NCBI RefSeq assembly: GCF_000499385.1
Contig: NW_013654402.1
Location: 81,378-145,377 of the forward strand
Origin: Eimeria necatrix
Lineage: Eukaryota > Apicomplexa > Conoidasida > Eucoccidiorida > Eimeriidae
Direction of reading: 5' to 3'
Length of the DNA: 64,000 nt
The notes under the pieces were generated by a model. It did not search any database. It was not told the origin of the DNA and worked only from the letters and a program-made list of their open reading frames with translations. Of the stretch, positions 1 through 14,067 are shown piece after piece. Position 1 is the first letter of the stretch. The number at the start of each line of letters is the position of its first letter. The translations under genes were made by a program, and so were the position numbers.

Positions 1-2
1 GA

Positions 3-101
3 AACGAGAAAGCGACGGACGTCTTGCAGAGGAGGCAGTTGAAGATTGTCAGGGAAGAGCGCCTTTGCAAGTTATTGCAGTCACGAGAACACGATATGTA
101 A
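3..101 (+). CDS. C-terminal end of an unidentified protein (partial)
   Basis: The third plus-strand frame is open from the window edge and ends at a TAA at 99-101. It encodes 32 residues rich in Arg, Lys, Glu and Leu, with pieces such as VLQRRQLKIVREERLCKLL, which look like the end of a charged helix. The other two plus frames are less protein-like. The product cannot be named from this fragment. It may be the last exon of a gene lying mostly outside the window. Confidence 0.35.
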   Translation, partial: NEKATDVLQRRQLKIVREERLCKLLQSREHDM

Positions 102-800
102 CAAAGCCCTGTGCTCGTAGTAACCACTAGCGTGTCCTGGCCACCTGGCTCAGGGGGAATGATTCGTCGGGATCGGTCGCTAGGGGGGCTGGCATGAAGG
201 CGAAAAGAGAGTAAAAGTGGCACTTCAAAGCTACATCCGTTACCTTTGAACACACCTAATTCGAGGCCTACAGGGGCACACCGTTGGGTGCGCAGTACCT
301 GCGTGAGAGCTACTGTAAGGGATATAGTACGAACTAAACTTTGACTTCCGAAGCCATCGTTCCAGGTCTAGGTTTCGAAGACCAAAGGACATTTTGCTTG
401 AATATATATTTCTGTGCCTGGAGGGACCATTACAGCAAAAGCTTAGAGACTGAAGCTCACGCCCTTGTTGAGGCATCCGTCTCTAGCTGGCGATGGAGTA
501 CAGGCTATCGCAGTCAATAAAAGCATTGATTTCTCCAACTACCGTCGGAGGAACTCCGCAAAAACGAACGCCAGCCAGCAATGAACATGCTTGACGGTTT
601 TTCCCACTAAAGTGCATATGCTCGCTATCTGTCCACCCCGAAAGAAGTTCAATTTCCTTGCTCGCAGCCAAGTGATAGCGATTGCCATCGGACCCAAGCT
701 CCAGAAGATGGTACTATATTAACAAAGAACTCTGGATGCCATGCGTTTCTCCGAACGTCATGCGAGGTCTCAGACTCCTCTCAACCACTGGCAGGATCCC
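102..800. other. no gene seen
   Basis: Only short, low-quality open frames occur here. The stretch separates the partial plus-strand gene from the convergent GCN5 3' end and probably holds both 3' untranslated regions. Confidence 0.4.
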
Positions 801-4246
<3,446 letters not shown>

Positions 4247-5068
4247 GCCTCAGCTGCTGCAACCGCTGGAGAATTCGTGAGCCAGGTTCTATGTATCAAA
4301 CTGAAGAAGCTGGCAGCTTGCGGCTATTGGTGTACTGCTCTATATTCCTATTCCCACCCTCTGAAGGTTGCAGCAACGGCAGCAGCTGCAGCCGCTCCTC
4401 CGCAGTGCTCCCGTGGTACTCGCGACTGAGATGCTCGAAAATACCCACGAGGGGGTGCCCTTACAGCGGTAGCTCCACAATATTACAGTAGCCGGTGGGA
4501 AAACCCTGTTCACAGCAGCAATTTAAGCCTTATCTTTGCACTATGCATGCTATTGAAAGCGCCTAGAAGAACATATTCGAAGATTTACGAGGGTCTCTGC
4601 ATGCAGCAAGCCGCCAAAGGGGGCTCACTAAGAACGGGTCCTCAGAAGCGGTCTAATGATACACTGTCAATGGGCAAAGAACGCAAAGAAATTGTTTCGT
4701 TTGATATATTCAACCGCAGAGATTAATCTGATCAATCTGAGAAAGCTCAAGACAAGGGAAAGGCAGAGGAACGGCAAGCACAAAGCACTGCTCCCGCTGA
4801 GGCGATGACCCATACGATCATCAGCTTGAATGAAACCCACTCATTGTTTGCCCAGCAAGTCCGTTGACAGAGGCTTTCATTCCACTAGCTGCTACAGTAA
4901 CAGTGTCGAGTGGTGCACTGGCGAGCGAGCTGAAGGCAGTGGGAGTGGGAAGACCAGGAGCAGTCCAAAGCACAGGTTGCAGCAGTGGAGACGAATTGTT
5001 CTATGGGCGCATCAGCGATGGAATATAAGCGGTCCTTCCGCGTCTCGTGAAGGCTTTGTGCCGCTACT
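4247..5068. promoter_or_regulatory. shared upstream region of two divergent genes
   Basis: No convincing coding frame is present. The stretch lies between the start of the minus-strand GCN5 gene and the plus-strand L3 gene, so it should hold both promoters. No specific promoter element is claimed. Confidence 0.4.
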
Positions 5069-7085
5069 ATGGGACATTTTAAATGCGGCTGGCAGAAGCC
5101 AAACCTGGTGTTCGTACTGGGGCAAGTACTGTTCTTTTTGCTGCCCACTGTGTTCACAGACAGAGGTTCTTCAGCGGCAAGCGCAAGGTCTTCAGTGCTG
5201 GCAAACTGTAGTCAACGTGTAACCTTAGAATATGGTAGTACAAGGCCCTCTGCATTTTTGCTTTGGGCGCAACATAGCCCATGCCTAGGTACAGTAGGGT
5301 TATTGGCTGCATCGCACCAGCGCGAGCAGGAAGAGCACTGGAAATTTTATGGTGGGCCTTGTGCTACAAGAAGATGCCCCAGGCGCGGCAGCAGCGGCCG
5401 ATCAGGGGAGACTCGACTATGGGCTCGGAAGGTAGGTGCTGTACATGAGTACTCTAAACGAGCGTTCAGACGATGGTTTCCTCTGGGGCACTGCTAGTGA
5501 AATGAGTAGGTAATCAGATGGCAGTACTAGTAGAAACTGTGTAAGTAGAGTGCGCTGTTGCCCGCCGAAACTCGATGCAGTTCTTGAATCTACGAGACCC
5601 TGAGGAACCCCGGCCAGAGTTGCAGGACTTGCGCTGGAAGGACTCAGAGCCCAAGGTAGGCCGCACAATTCCTTTACACGGCTCACAGCATTCATTTCCC
5701 ACTCTCCAGTTGCAGCGGTAAGGGCAAGTTAGCTCAGAACCAACCGAGCGGACAAAGCAAAGCTTCGACCCTGTTTGCGAGCACTGCGGGTATACGCTCA
5801 GGTGGAGATTTTGGCCCTGAAGGTTGGGATGACAAGTGTTTTTGCATCAGATGGAACCACAGAGCCTGCCACTTTATTGCAAGTACTTCCAGCTACAATT
5901 GTCCAGTTTCTTGAGCACGGAAAAGCGCTAGTGGCATACGGTAGGACAAAAAGGGTACTTCAACGAGCTCGCAGCTTCTCTTTAACTTTAGTGGACAACA
6001 TGGAGTATACAGATTGTCATTCAGGGTCGGGGAGGCACACATATTCCTTGAGAGGCTTTATTAGCTCGTCACATGCAACCTACATGCATCTTACCTTGAA
6101 CGCTTGCGGACGCTCGTTCTCACGCACTGTCATCCAATAGGTCGCCTGTGAATTGCAAGGGAGTGATCGTGGCGTTTGATGTGAATTTTCTTGTTTTGCT
6201 ATTGCGCAGATGATCCCCTTCACAGTCACCGCTTCCTGCGGCGATCCGTTCTCGGGGTTCTTCAACGTGTGGGAAGCAGCGGAAGCGGCACGAGTACTGC
6301 CGGAAGCAGCAGTAGAAACAGCATCAGCAACAGCAGTCTAGCCGCGATATCTGCACAGCCAGCTGCGGATTACGTCTTGGGGCAGATTTTGGATGTGTCA
6401 GCTCTTGTGGGAGCTGCGCGGGTCAATGTAAAAGGGAGGCCGAAGAAGAAGGGGTTTGAAGGGGTAATGCAACGACACGGCTTTAAGGGGTAAGGCCTGT
6501 CTTCTAAGCGGCCCTTCTGTGATTTGCCGTGGTGAATGTCAAGAGAAGTGCGCACCCACGAGCGTATTGGGTAAAAGTATTTGTATATCCATACTACGAG
6601 GCGAGTAAGCAGCTTTTGGCTCATGCGCTTGTTACCGTGCCTGAGATGTTTTCCCCTGCTTGGAGAAAACCTCGAATCTTCCGGGTCGCAGCGCGCACTG
6701 CTGCTCTGAGATGCGGCAACCATGAAATTTGGTTTTGCTTATGCGGAAAACTACTTGCAGGGGACCTGCTACACACGGCTCGAAGCATCATAGAGGTCCT
6801 GGTTCTATAGGAGCTGGAACAGACCCCGGGCGTGTACTGCCGGGCTCTCGAATGGCGGGAAGAGATCCAAAGAAGACAAGCACAGTGAGAGATTTACTGC
6901 TCTTGGGTATAAACATTAAGAATAATTCGCTCCTGGTGAGAGGTGCGGTGCCCGGTCACTCTGGAAAGACAGTTCTTCGGATTCAGTGGAACAGGGCGCG
7001 GGAGCAACAGCTAGAGCTGCGGCGACGCTTAGATGAGGCTGTAGCAGAGGAGTTCCTACAGCATAAGAAGGGCCGCCCCATATGA
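5069..7085 (+). CDS. organellar (bacterial-type) ribosomal protein L3, probably apicoplast
   Basis: Large-subunit ribosomal protein uL3 of bacterial type. Inferred exons 5069-5431, 5551-5655, 5802-5940, 6210-6489, 6761-7085 give about 403 residues with consistent phases. The body starts at LALKVGMTSVFASDG, as bacterial L3 starts with a K-x-GMT motif. It continues with GRPKKKGFEGVMQRHGFKGG and THGSKHHRGPGSIGAGTDPG, which are diagnostic of bacterial L3. The first exon begins with a hydrophobic stretch (about residues 12-30, LVFVLGQVLFFLLPTVF), followed by a Ser/Arg-rich segment. This resembles the signal-plus-transit leader of apicoplast proteins. A mitochondrial destination is the alternative. 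The acceptor of exon 2 is the weakest join. Confidence 0.85.
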
Positions 7086-7652
7086 ACGAACAAGTATTGC
7101 TTATGGCGACTTCGTTGGAGCTACACTTCATCGAAACTCGAGCTGCAGGAGCAGCTTCGGTGCCAGAATCAACTGTAGCAGCAACCAAGGTGTACATTGA
7201 GGTGCAGCCTGCTGCGTTTTAATGTGATGCATATACAGGGTCGACGGACTGCAGCTGTTCGGGCTGCAGTGGGTGCAGCACTCGGTAGCAAACTTGATCA
7301 GTTCCACATAGGGTTTGGGTGTGTGTGGCGCCGCTTTTTTCCGTGTCTGCGTCTTGAGATCTAGTTCTAACCGCTTGTCTCTTTGGTCGGCTTGTTACTC
7401 GCTAGTCAGGCTTGTTACTCGCTATTCAGACAGCTCATTCTGCCATGACCAGTATGCTGCAACTATGCCAAGCTCAGTACACGCTGAATGCATGGCAAGC
7501 TACGGAAATTAATTTGTATGTACAAAGATTGACATACGTTGAACACGGATCGCGGTAGTCAGGGCCCTCGCCTAACAACTTAAGTGACTGAACACGCACA
7601 TTGAGAGATGCTCTGCAGAGCACTGCGAACACTGCGCTACGACGGCTGCCGC
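7086..7652. other. convergent 3' intergenic region
   Basis: This lies between the 3' ends of the L3 gene (+) and the long Gln-rich gene (-). No coding frame stands out. A short direct repeat of about 15 bases (ttgttactcgctagtcagg-like) occurs near 7391-7430. Confidence 0.4.
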
Positions 7653-10600
7653 TCAAAAGCTGTTCCTCTTAGCCTTGTCTAAACTCCTAACCCCTGCTGT
7701 GGCCGCGCCCGGCGACAGCGCTGCAAGTTCCACTGCTGTATTTCCCTTCAACCCCGCAGACTGCGCCAGAGAACCACGTCTTAGGGGCCGCGCGCCCTCA
7801 GGAGCATCGCCTCCTCGAAATTGTGAGCTGGTCGGTGCTGCTGTCCCGGCATTTCCTGTGGTACAAGCCACTTGCTCTGGACTTCCGTAGGCCCCCTGTG
7901 GTCCTTCCTCCGCAACTGCAGCCTCGAAAGTCCCTGCGTCGCGGTTTCTCTGAACACAGGCGACCAATTCGCTGTCGCCAGGTACATCTATGTTTCCAGC
8001 ATTTCCTGCGGTAACACCAACAGCTATTGCTGCTTCTGCAGGCCGTAATCGCAGTGTATCCAGGTTTGCGATATTACGTGGGAGCTGGTCTTCCGCTCTG
8101 TAGTTCCCAGTACGGGCAACAACCACACCAGGAGCTGCATCGACGGTTTTTGCTTGTGCTCTGTCCTCCACGTCGCCTGAGACGATGCCAGCGGATGCAA
8201 GGAGATCAGAGTGATGGTGCTGCGCCTCCACCAGCTCGCCACTAAGTTCTGCTATGCGACGCTGCTGTCGTGCCATTTGTTGTACTTCCGGATGGTGCTG
8301 AGCCACCAGTGGTTGCCTCAGTTTTAGGGTTAATGCTACTGAGCCTGAGGCTCCTTCCAACACTGACACTGACTCCTTTTCCTGGTGCACCAGCTGCTGT
8401 TGAGGTGCCAACTGCTGTGCACCCATTACTGAGTGTTGCTGGTCCCTCTGGTCGTTTTCCGTTTCTTCCTCCGCTTTCGCCTCTTCTTGTTTTCTCGATG
8501 TTGCGCAGCCTTGCCGCCAAGTGACCGTGGTTTGTGGCTCTGAAGGGTGTTGCCGTTGCTCCGGCATACGTTGTTGCTGTTCCACGAAGCTCGCGTTCTG
8601 TTGCTTTAACGTTTTCTGCTGCATCTGCCCCCGCTGCTCGGAAAGCTGGTCGTGTTGCTGTTCATCCACTCTTTGACCGGGCTTCTGCAACAGCCCATGG
8701 TCTCCACATTCGTGTCCCTGTCTCTGCTCCCGCTGTACCTGCTGGCATTGGTACTGTTGCTTGTGGGAAGAGGACACTCTTTCTAACTGTAAGCGTTCAG
8801 AGCCTACAGTCAGGTAGTGATCCCACGTACGATGCTTTGACTTCTGCAACAGCTGAGTTTCGTTGCAATCTAGCTGAGTAAACCAAGGGGGCAACTGTAC
8901 AAGGCTGGCGGGAACAACCTGGGAATTTCCCCGTCGCAGCGAACGACTTGTTGGCTTCGGTGGCATCCTGCTCCACAGTGACTGATCCATCTCCTCCACA
9001 CTTTGGTGTTGCAAATGCGGTGTATGCTGATCCAGCTCCTGCCCAAGCGAATACTCCTGAGTTGAGGGTAGCCGTGGTGGCTGTTGCTGCTGCAGCTGAT
9101 GCTGGGTCAAATTTACGTCCTCAGTATCTGGACTCCAGTGATTCGGGAGTTGCTGCTGTCGCGGGTTCGGTTCTAACAGCAAACTGTTCTGCTGCTGGTC
9201 CTGTTGAACACAGTCAGATCCAAACTCAAGTTGGTCAAGTTGCATTTGGTGAACCTCTTCGCAGGAAGCAGACAAAGACAAGGACTGCTGCTGGTGTATT
9301 TGTACATTGTGTTTTTTTGGGTGGCTTTCTTGAAGCCCAGGCTGGACTTTGCTCCCGTTCAAAGAGCCAAGTATACGCTGTTTCTCACGCATAAGTAATT
9401 GCTTTTGTAGTTGGCTTGTTAAGCGGTTCGTCGGCTGTAGCGGCACATCGCTGCCCTGCTGCAGCAGCCCAGTAAGCCCACATTCCCGCTCGTGAAGCAG
9501 TATTGCGTTATTCTCTTTCTGTCGAACTTGAAAATATTCCTGTTGATATTTATGGTGGCATTCTGCCTGACCTTTTGTGTAAGGCGATGGTACATGAGGT
9601 GGCTGCTGCTGCTTCGGTGGACATTGCAGCTGCAACAGAGGCAAGGGCTGGGGGAGACTCTGCTGCGCCTGACCTAGTGTTTGAGCTTGCTGTTGCTGCC
9701 GGCAGGCTCTCAAAGACGATTCAGTGCCTCGCACATCTTCACTGCAGCCTAGACTGTGTGCAAGAGGCTTCTGACACTTCGCTGTCTCCCGCTGGTGCTG
9801 CTGGAGCTGTTGCTGCAGTAACAACTGGTGCAGAAACAGGTGCTGACCACCCTGATGCGTGCTTTGCTGGTTCTCGGAGATGACTGACTGTATAGCTTCT
9901 CGTCTTGGATGGAGAACTGATTCCTGTAAGGACATCGATGACTCCAGCAGAGAAGCCGTTGCCAAATCATGAAGGCTGGAGGGGAAATTCTTGTAAAGCG
10001 GCACCTGCCGTTGTTCTTGATCCTTGGTACGGCGTGCTGTTGCATTACTGGCAAGTTGAGGGACGTTTCGGAGCCATCTTTGCTGCGTCAGTGCAGGTCC
10101 ATCCCTCAGCACCTGTAGGGAATGTGGAGAGTTTGGAACCCTTGCTGAAGAGATGGGCTGCTTTTGTTGTTGGCCCACTTCAGGAATCTCTACATTAAAT
10201 CTTGTTTGCGCTTCTCCGTGCGCCTTGTCGTCGAGCTGGTGCACCCTCGAAAATGCGCTGTCCGTACCCCGCGTTGCGCTGTCCGAGCTCTGAAGTGGCT
10301 GCTGCTCATGCTGCAGCTCCTGCAACTTCCTGCTATGCATGGTGAATCTGAAAGTGCCCGCTTGACCCTGAGACGGGTAATCATGGTTCTGGGGAATAGG
10401 AAGTTGCCCCTGTTGCAGTAGACTCCGGGGATGCTTCTGATGCTGCTGTTGCTGTTGCTGCTGCACGTGCATTTCCTTCCCCGAATACTGTCGGCTCCTC
10501 GCTAGGTCAGACAAAAGCAACGCCTGCAACAGAGTGTTGTCCCCGCGCCGCTGGCGATGCTGCTGTCCCTGTGCTTCTTCTCCATTATGAAGCCGCTGCC

Positions 10601-13600
10601 ATTCTTCTATAACTGCTGTGAGGTCTGCTTGATTTATGAAGGACATAAGCGGCTCGTCAGCTTCGGGAAGTGCTATGTTAATTTCCTGTGGAACTATGCG
10701 CAAGAGGGGCCAAAATGCAGCAGCAGGGAGGGATGCAGCAGCACGATCAAGAAATTGTAGCCGCTGCTGCTGTTCCTCTTGCTGCATGCGTTGCAGGACG
10801 CCTTGGGCTAACTCTGCAGCCTTACGAAAGGAAATAGCAAATACAAGCCGTCGTGCCGTCTCCCTCGCCGCTGCAGCAAAGGCAGCTGGGCACGCATATA
10901 TTCGCCGGAGCTGTACAAGAGCAGCATCGACCCGCTGTGCCCTGCTGCTGCACGCCAAGCCCTTCTCGTGATACTGTCGCAGCACTAGTCGTCCCCGTAA
11001 ACATGTACAAATGAGATGCAGCTGATTTCGGCAGTGACGTGTCCAAGCAGCCCGCTGCTGTTCTGTTAGGTCCTGTTGCTGGTGCTGTAGCTGCTGCAGG
11101 TCCTCCATAGCAGCTCCCTGGTGCGCAGCAAGGACCCGCAGCTGCTGAGGAGCAAAGTTAGAATACGCAATAGGAGGAGCTGGAGCTGCTTTAGCCACTG
11201 CAGCAAAGGCTCGAGTATGTACAGATGTCAGCTCCTGTTGCTGAACAAGTAGTGCTGACATGGCTGCTCTGGTTTCAGCAGCTGCAGCAAGCAGCTGATT
11301 AGCTGAGGACCTGAATGTACAAGCTGCTGCCTGGATATCCTGCTGCAGCTGCTCTACTTGCTGAAGCACTGCTGTACGATCTGCAAACACTGACGCAGCA
11401 AAAGCGCGAATCGCCGGGACGTTCAGAAGCGAGGCTGCTGACTGTCGCGATGCTGCTGAATCGTCCGCTGCTACTGATACTGACGTAGCTGTCTTCCCCA
11501 CTGTTACGTCTGCAATTTCAGGAATGGGGGTGGGAACTGTTGCCTGCAGGCGCATTGGTGACGGTGACCTCACAGAAAAGCTGCTGCTCTGCCGCCTTAC
11601 TTTGAGTGGGTTGCTTTGATTCGTTGCAACACGGCGGCACCTGATTTGTGAGTTGCTTGTGTCCTCAATAGGGCCTGCTGTTGCCGACAGTTCCGTCGCT
11701 CCCGTTGCTGTGTCTAAAGTCGCAGGTCTACAGGCTTGCGCTGGGTTGCCGGATAGGGTGGCAGTTGTCCTCAGCTTTCCAGCAGCAGCAGCTGCAGGTA
11801 AGGTGCACTTCTCCCTCGAGACGACTGTGTGCTCAAGTAACGCTGCCTCTCCCTCCACACTTGTAACAGGGGAGCCGAGGTGCACGGGCTTTTGTTCTGG
11901 CTTCACTATGGGGAAACGGTCTCCAGTTCTTTGCAAGTCTTCACGATGGGATAGCATATGTCCGCCAGACGCTGCAGATGAGACACATGAACCACCAGAA
12001 GCAGCCATAAATTCGACTGGCGAGTGCTGCGAAGAATGGCTTCCATCAGAGATACTTCCTGGAGAATGGAATGCATCCGCAGGAGGGCCTTCACCAGATG
12101 CTACAACGGCCATACTAGAAATACTTGCAGTAGGACGGACTGCTTGTGTTGGGGTTGCTGATGATTTTGTTGTTGACCTTGCTGTTCCTGTTCTTGCTGC
12201 TAGCCGCCCTGGGGTTGCTGTTGATACTGTCTTTAGTGAAGCTAGACCGAACAGCTTATCTGCGGTTGAGGTCCCTTCAAAAGCAGCCTCAGATTTCTCA
12301 GTTTCCGCACAGTCCTGCTGTCTGCTCTGCCCAGTTGCTGGGGACGCACGAGAAGTGCTATCAGTTGCACAGGAAACGGGCCCCGACCCTTGTTGCTCCT
12401 GCCACTGCATTTCGGCTTCACTTTTTAACCGCTCTAACATCAGCAACACCGGGTCTAGCGGTGTGCGCTGCAATCTGAGAAGTACTTGGTCAAATCCGAT
12501 GACGAGGTCCTCCTGCGCCTTCGCCTGCTGATGCAGCCGCAACTTGAGAGCCTCAGCCCACTTGAGCGCGAGCTCCGCATGCCTCATCAAGGCATGAATG
12601 ACAACATCAGCAGCCCTCTGTTGCCGTCCAAGGCGTACGTGGAGATCAGCGGCAACTGCAGCAGCATCTCGGGACATGCATAGGACAGGGACCGCTGCAA
12701 TTATGTTGCTGCCGAAAGACCTGAACGATGCATCACTATCAAGGAGCGCGGCGGCCCTGAGGGCTTTTAGTTCACCACTAGCAAGTCGCTGCTGAGATGG
12801 AGCCGACGGGAATCCAAATCCCGCGCTTGAGCATGCGCAGTTTAGATCAGGGTCGTGCTTCTCTCCAACATCAATTGTGCGCCCTACGCCTAATGATACT
12901 GCTTCGCCAGTCCTTGCTGAAGAAGTAACAGCCCATGCCTGCGTCTTCTCCAATGACGTCTTAATGTTCGAATCAAAAGCAAAGGGAGCTTCAAGTGCAC
13001 TGGATGCTACGTGAAATGTTTGTTCTCCTACGGCAGCTGTTACAGCTGTTGCTTGTGCAGGCGGCGCTCGTGCTCCGCTGCTGCTGTGCCCTAAGCACAA
13101 AAGCAACTCTGGACGAAGAAAAATGAGCGACAGAGAACCCTGTAGTTGTGGGAAGCTGCTGGCGTAGTTGCCGCTGCTGCTGCCCGTGTGTTTTCCTTGC
13201 CCCGCTGCTGAGGCTGCTGCCTCCGCTGAAAGGCTCCTTCCCGTAGCTTCTACAAAGCACAGACACCTCTGGGGTTCCCTGCAGTCCGAAGTAGTAGGCC
13301 GTTTCCCGTTAGTGTGTTTACCCTGATCTTTTACTACATCTTTATCACGTGTAAGGGGTGGAATACTTGGGAGCAGCTGGTGGATGTAGCGGTCAAGGCT
13401 CAACCACGAGGAAGTCCCTGCTCTCTCTTGGGAGCAGGACAACCGAGCATCCTGCTTTCTTCGCGCATTACTCCCAGAATGACTATGTGGCAACACAAAC
13501 CGGAACGCCTCTCCAGTCAGTGCATCCAGTAAGACCAGCTCTTTGGAGCTCTCCGACTCCCCGTGGTCGGGAGGCACAATATGATTTGGGCCACTACTGC

Positions 13601-13625
13601 CACGAAAAGTACTAAGGCCCTTCAT
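7653..13625 (-). CDS. 1990-residue Gln-rich protein with ATG11/FIP200-like N-terminus
   Basis: One uninterrupted frame from an ATG at 13625. Residues about 28-175 look like a ubiquitin-fold region split by inserts: LVLLDALTGEAFRFVLPH, then RCLCFVEATGRSLS, then SLSLIFLRPELLL. The order and spacing recall the N-terminal domain of ATG11. Residues about 290-400 are helical and end in FDQVLLRLQRTPLDPVLLML. This resembles the close of the ATG17-like region, where a conserved helix is followed by a short motif with His/Asp-Pro. Residues about 720-1010 are again helical and Ala/Gln-rich. From about 1060 to 1800 the protein is Gln-rich with His and Leu, and the tail is Ala/Gly/Arg-rich. ATG11/FIP200 scaffolds organise the ATG1 kinase at autophagy sites. 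The assignment is an inference from fold-like pattern, not a clear family motif. It could be another coiled-coil scaffold. The frame itself is secure. Confidence 0.75.
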   Translation of the reverse strand: MKGLSTFRGSSGPNHIVPPDHGESESSKELVLLDALTGEAFRFVLPHSHSGSNARRKQDARLSCSQERAGTSSWLSLDRYIHQLLPSIPPLTRDKDVVKDQGKHTNGKRPTTSDCREPQRCLCFVEATGRSLSAEAAASAAGQGKHTGSSSGNYASSFPQLQGSLSLIFLRPELLLCLGHSSSGARAPPAQATAVTAAVGEQTFHVASSALEAPFAFDSNIKTSLEKTQAWAVTSSARTGEAVSLGVGRTIDVGEKHDPDLNCACSSAGFGFPSAPSQQRLASGELKALRAAALLDSDASFRSFGSNIIAAVPVLCMSRDAAAVAADLHVRLGRQQRAADVVIHALMRHAELALKWAEALKLRLHQQAKAQEDLVIGFDQVLLRLQRTPLDPVLLMLERLKSEAEMQWQEQQGSGPVSCATDSTSRASPATGQSRQQDCAETEKSEAAFEGTSTADKLFGLASLKTVSTATPGRLAARTGTARSTTKSSATPTQAVRPTASISSMAVVASGEGPPADAFHSPGSISDGSHSSQHSPVEFMAASGGSCVSSAASGGHMLSHREDLQRTGDRFPIVKPEQKPVHLGSPVTSVEGEAALLEHTVVSREKCTLPAAAAAGKLRTTATLSGNPAQACRPATLDTATGATELSATAGPIEDTSNSQIRCRRVATNQSNPLKVRRQSSSFSVRSPSPMRLQATVPTPIPEIADVTVGKTATSVSVAADDSAASRQSAASLLNVPAIRAFAASVFADRTAVLQQVEQLQQDIQAAACTFRSSANQLLAAAAETRAAMSALLVQQQELTSVHTRAFAAVAKAAPAPPIAYSNFAPQQLRVLAAHQGAAMEDLQQLQHQQQDLTEQQRAAWTRHCRNQLHLICTCLRGRLVLRQYHEKGLACSSRAQRVDAALVQLRRIYACPAAFAAAARETARRLVFAISFRKAAELAQGVLQRMQQEEQQQRLQFLDRAAASLPAAAFWPLLRIVPQEINIALPEADEPLMSFINQADLTAVIEEWQRLHNGEEAQGQQHRQRRGDNTLLQALLLSDLARSRQYSGKEMHVQQQQQQQHQKHPRSLLQQGQLPIPQNHDYPSQGQAGTFRFTMHSRKLQELQHEQQPLQSSDSATRGTDSAFSRVHQLDDKAHGEAQTRFNVEIPEVGQQQKQPISSARVPNSPHSLQVLRDGPALTQQRWLRNVPQLASNATARRTKDQEQRQVPLYKNFPSSLHDLATASLLESSMSLQESVLHPRREAIQSVISENQQSTHQGGQHLFLHQLLLQQQLQQHQRETAKCQKPLAHSLGCSEDVRGTESSLRACRQQQQAQTLGQAQQSLPQPLPLLQLQCPPKQQQPPHVPSPYTKGQAECHHKYQQEYFQVRQKENNAILLHERECGLTGLLQQGSDVPLQPTNRLTSQLQKQLLMREKQRILGSLNGSKVQPGLQESHPKKHNVQIHQQQSLSLSASCEEVHQMQLDQLEFGSDCVQQDQQQNSLLLEPNPRQQQLPNHWSPDTEDVNLTQHQLQQQQPPRLPSTQEYSLGQELDQHTPHLQHQSVEEMDQSLWSRMPPKPTSRSLRRGNSQVVPASLVQLPPWFTQLDCNETQLLQKSKHRTWDHYLTVGSERLQLERVSSSHKQQYQCQQVQREQRQGHECGDHGLLQKPGQRVDEQQHDQLSEQRGQMQQKTLKQQNASFVEQQQRMPEQRQHPSEPQTTVTWRQGCATSRKQEEAKAEEETENDQRDQQHSVMGAQQLAPQQQLVHQEKESVSVLEGASGSVALTLKLRQPLVAQHHPEVQQMARQQRRIAELSGELVEAQHHHSDLLASAGIVSGDVEDRAQAKTVDAAPGVVVARTGNYRAEDQLPRNIANLDTLRLRPAEAAIAVGVTAGNAGNIDVPGDSELVACVQRNRDAGTFEAAVAEEGPQGAYGSPEQVACTTGNAGTAAPTSSQFRGGDAPEGARPLRRGSLAQSAGLKGNTAVELAALSPGAATAGVRSLDKAKRNSF

Positions 13626-13744
13626 GGCTCTAGCACTGGCTATGGCAACTCCAAAAATCGTGCGTTTGCTGCACGACAGCAGCCTTTAGCTGCGCTGCAG
13701 CGGCTGCAGCGGCTGCGCGGACCACCAGTTGTAGCTGCTCACTT

Positions 13745-14067
13745 CATGAGGACTTTCGCCACCAGCACTTCCCCAAAAGAAGTCCTGAAGGCAATCAGTT
13801 TCGAAGCAAAAGTACCTGTTCACAGACTCTTGTGAGCGTCCTGCCGGTTCTTTGTGTAGCAGCGTTTGCTTCCTTCCTCATACCCAAGACAGAGTGGAAG
13901 TCGCGGGTGCTTCTCATGAAGCTTGCCTTGATCCACCTTCAATGCATCACGGCATTAAAACGACCAAAAGATACTCTTATAGTTGTTTTGTGTTGGGAAG
14001 GTCAGAGCACCTGGCTGTGACAGGACATGTGCCGAGCACACCAGTGGTCAAGTCTGCAATACAGTAG
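13745..14067 (+). CDS. small protein with mitochondrial-type N-terminus
   Basis: Proposed exons 13745-13830 and 13893-14067 give about 86 residues. The donor is GTGAGC, and the acceptor follows a pyrimidine-rich stretch. The ATG opens MRTFATSTSPKEVLKAISFE, which is rich in Ser/Thr/Arg with no acidic residue before position 11, like a mitochondrial presequence. The frame is open further upstream to an ATG at 13581, but that would overlap the divergent Gln-rich gene start. The second exon ends in VTGHVPSTPVVKSAIQ. No family is recognised. The short intron (62 bp) and lack of a known domain keep confidence low. Confidence 0.35.

Noticed and set aside
11653..12531. 292-codon plus-strand frame opposite the scaffold gene
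   Set aside because: It lies wholly antisense to the 1990-codon frame and has no splice or domain support.
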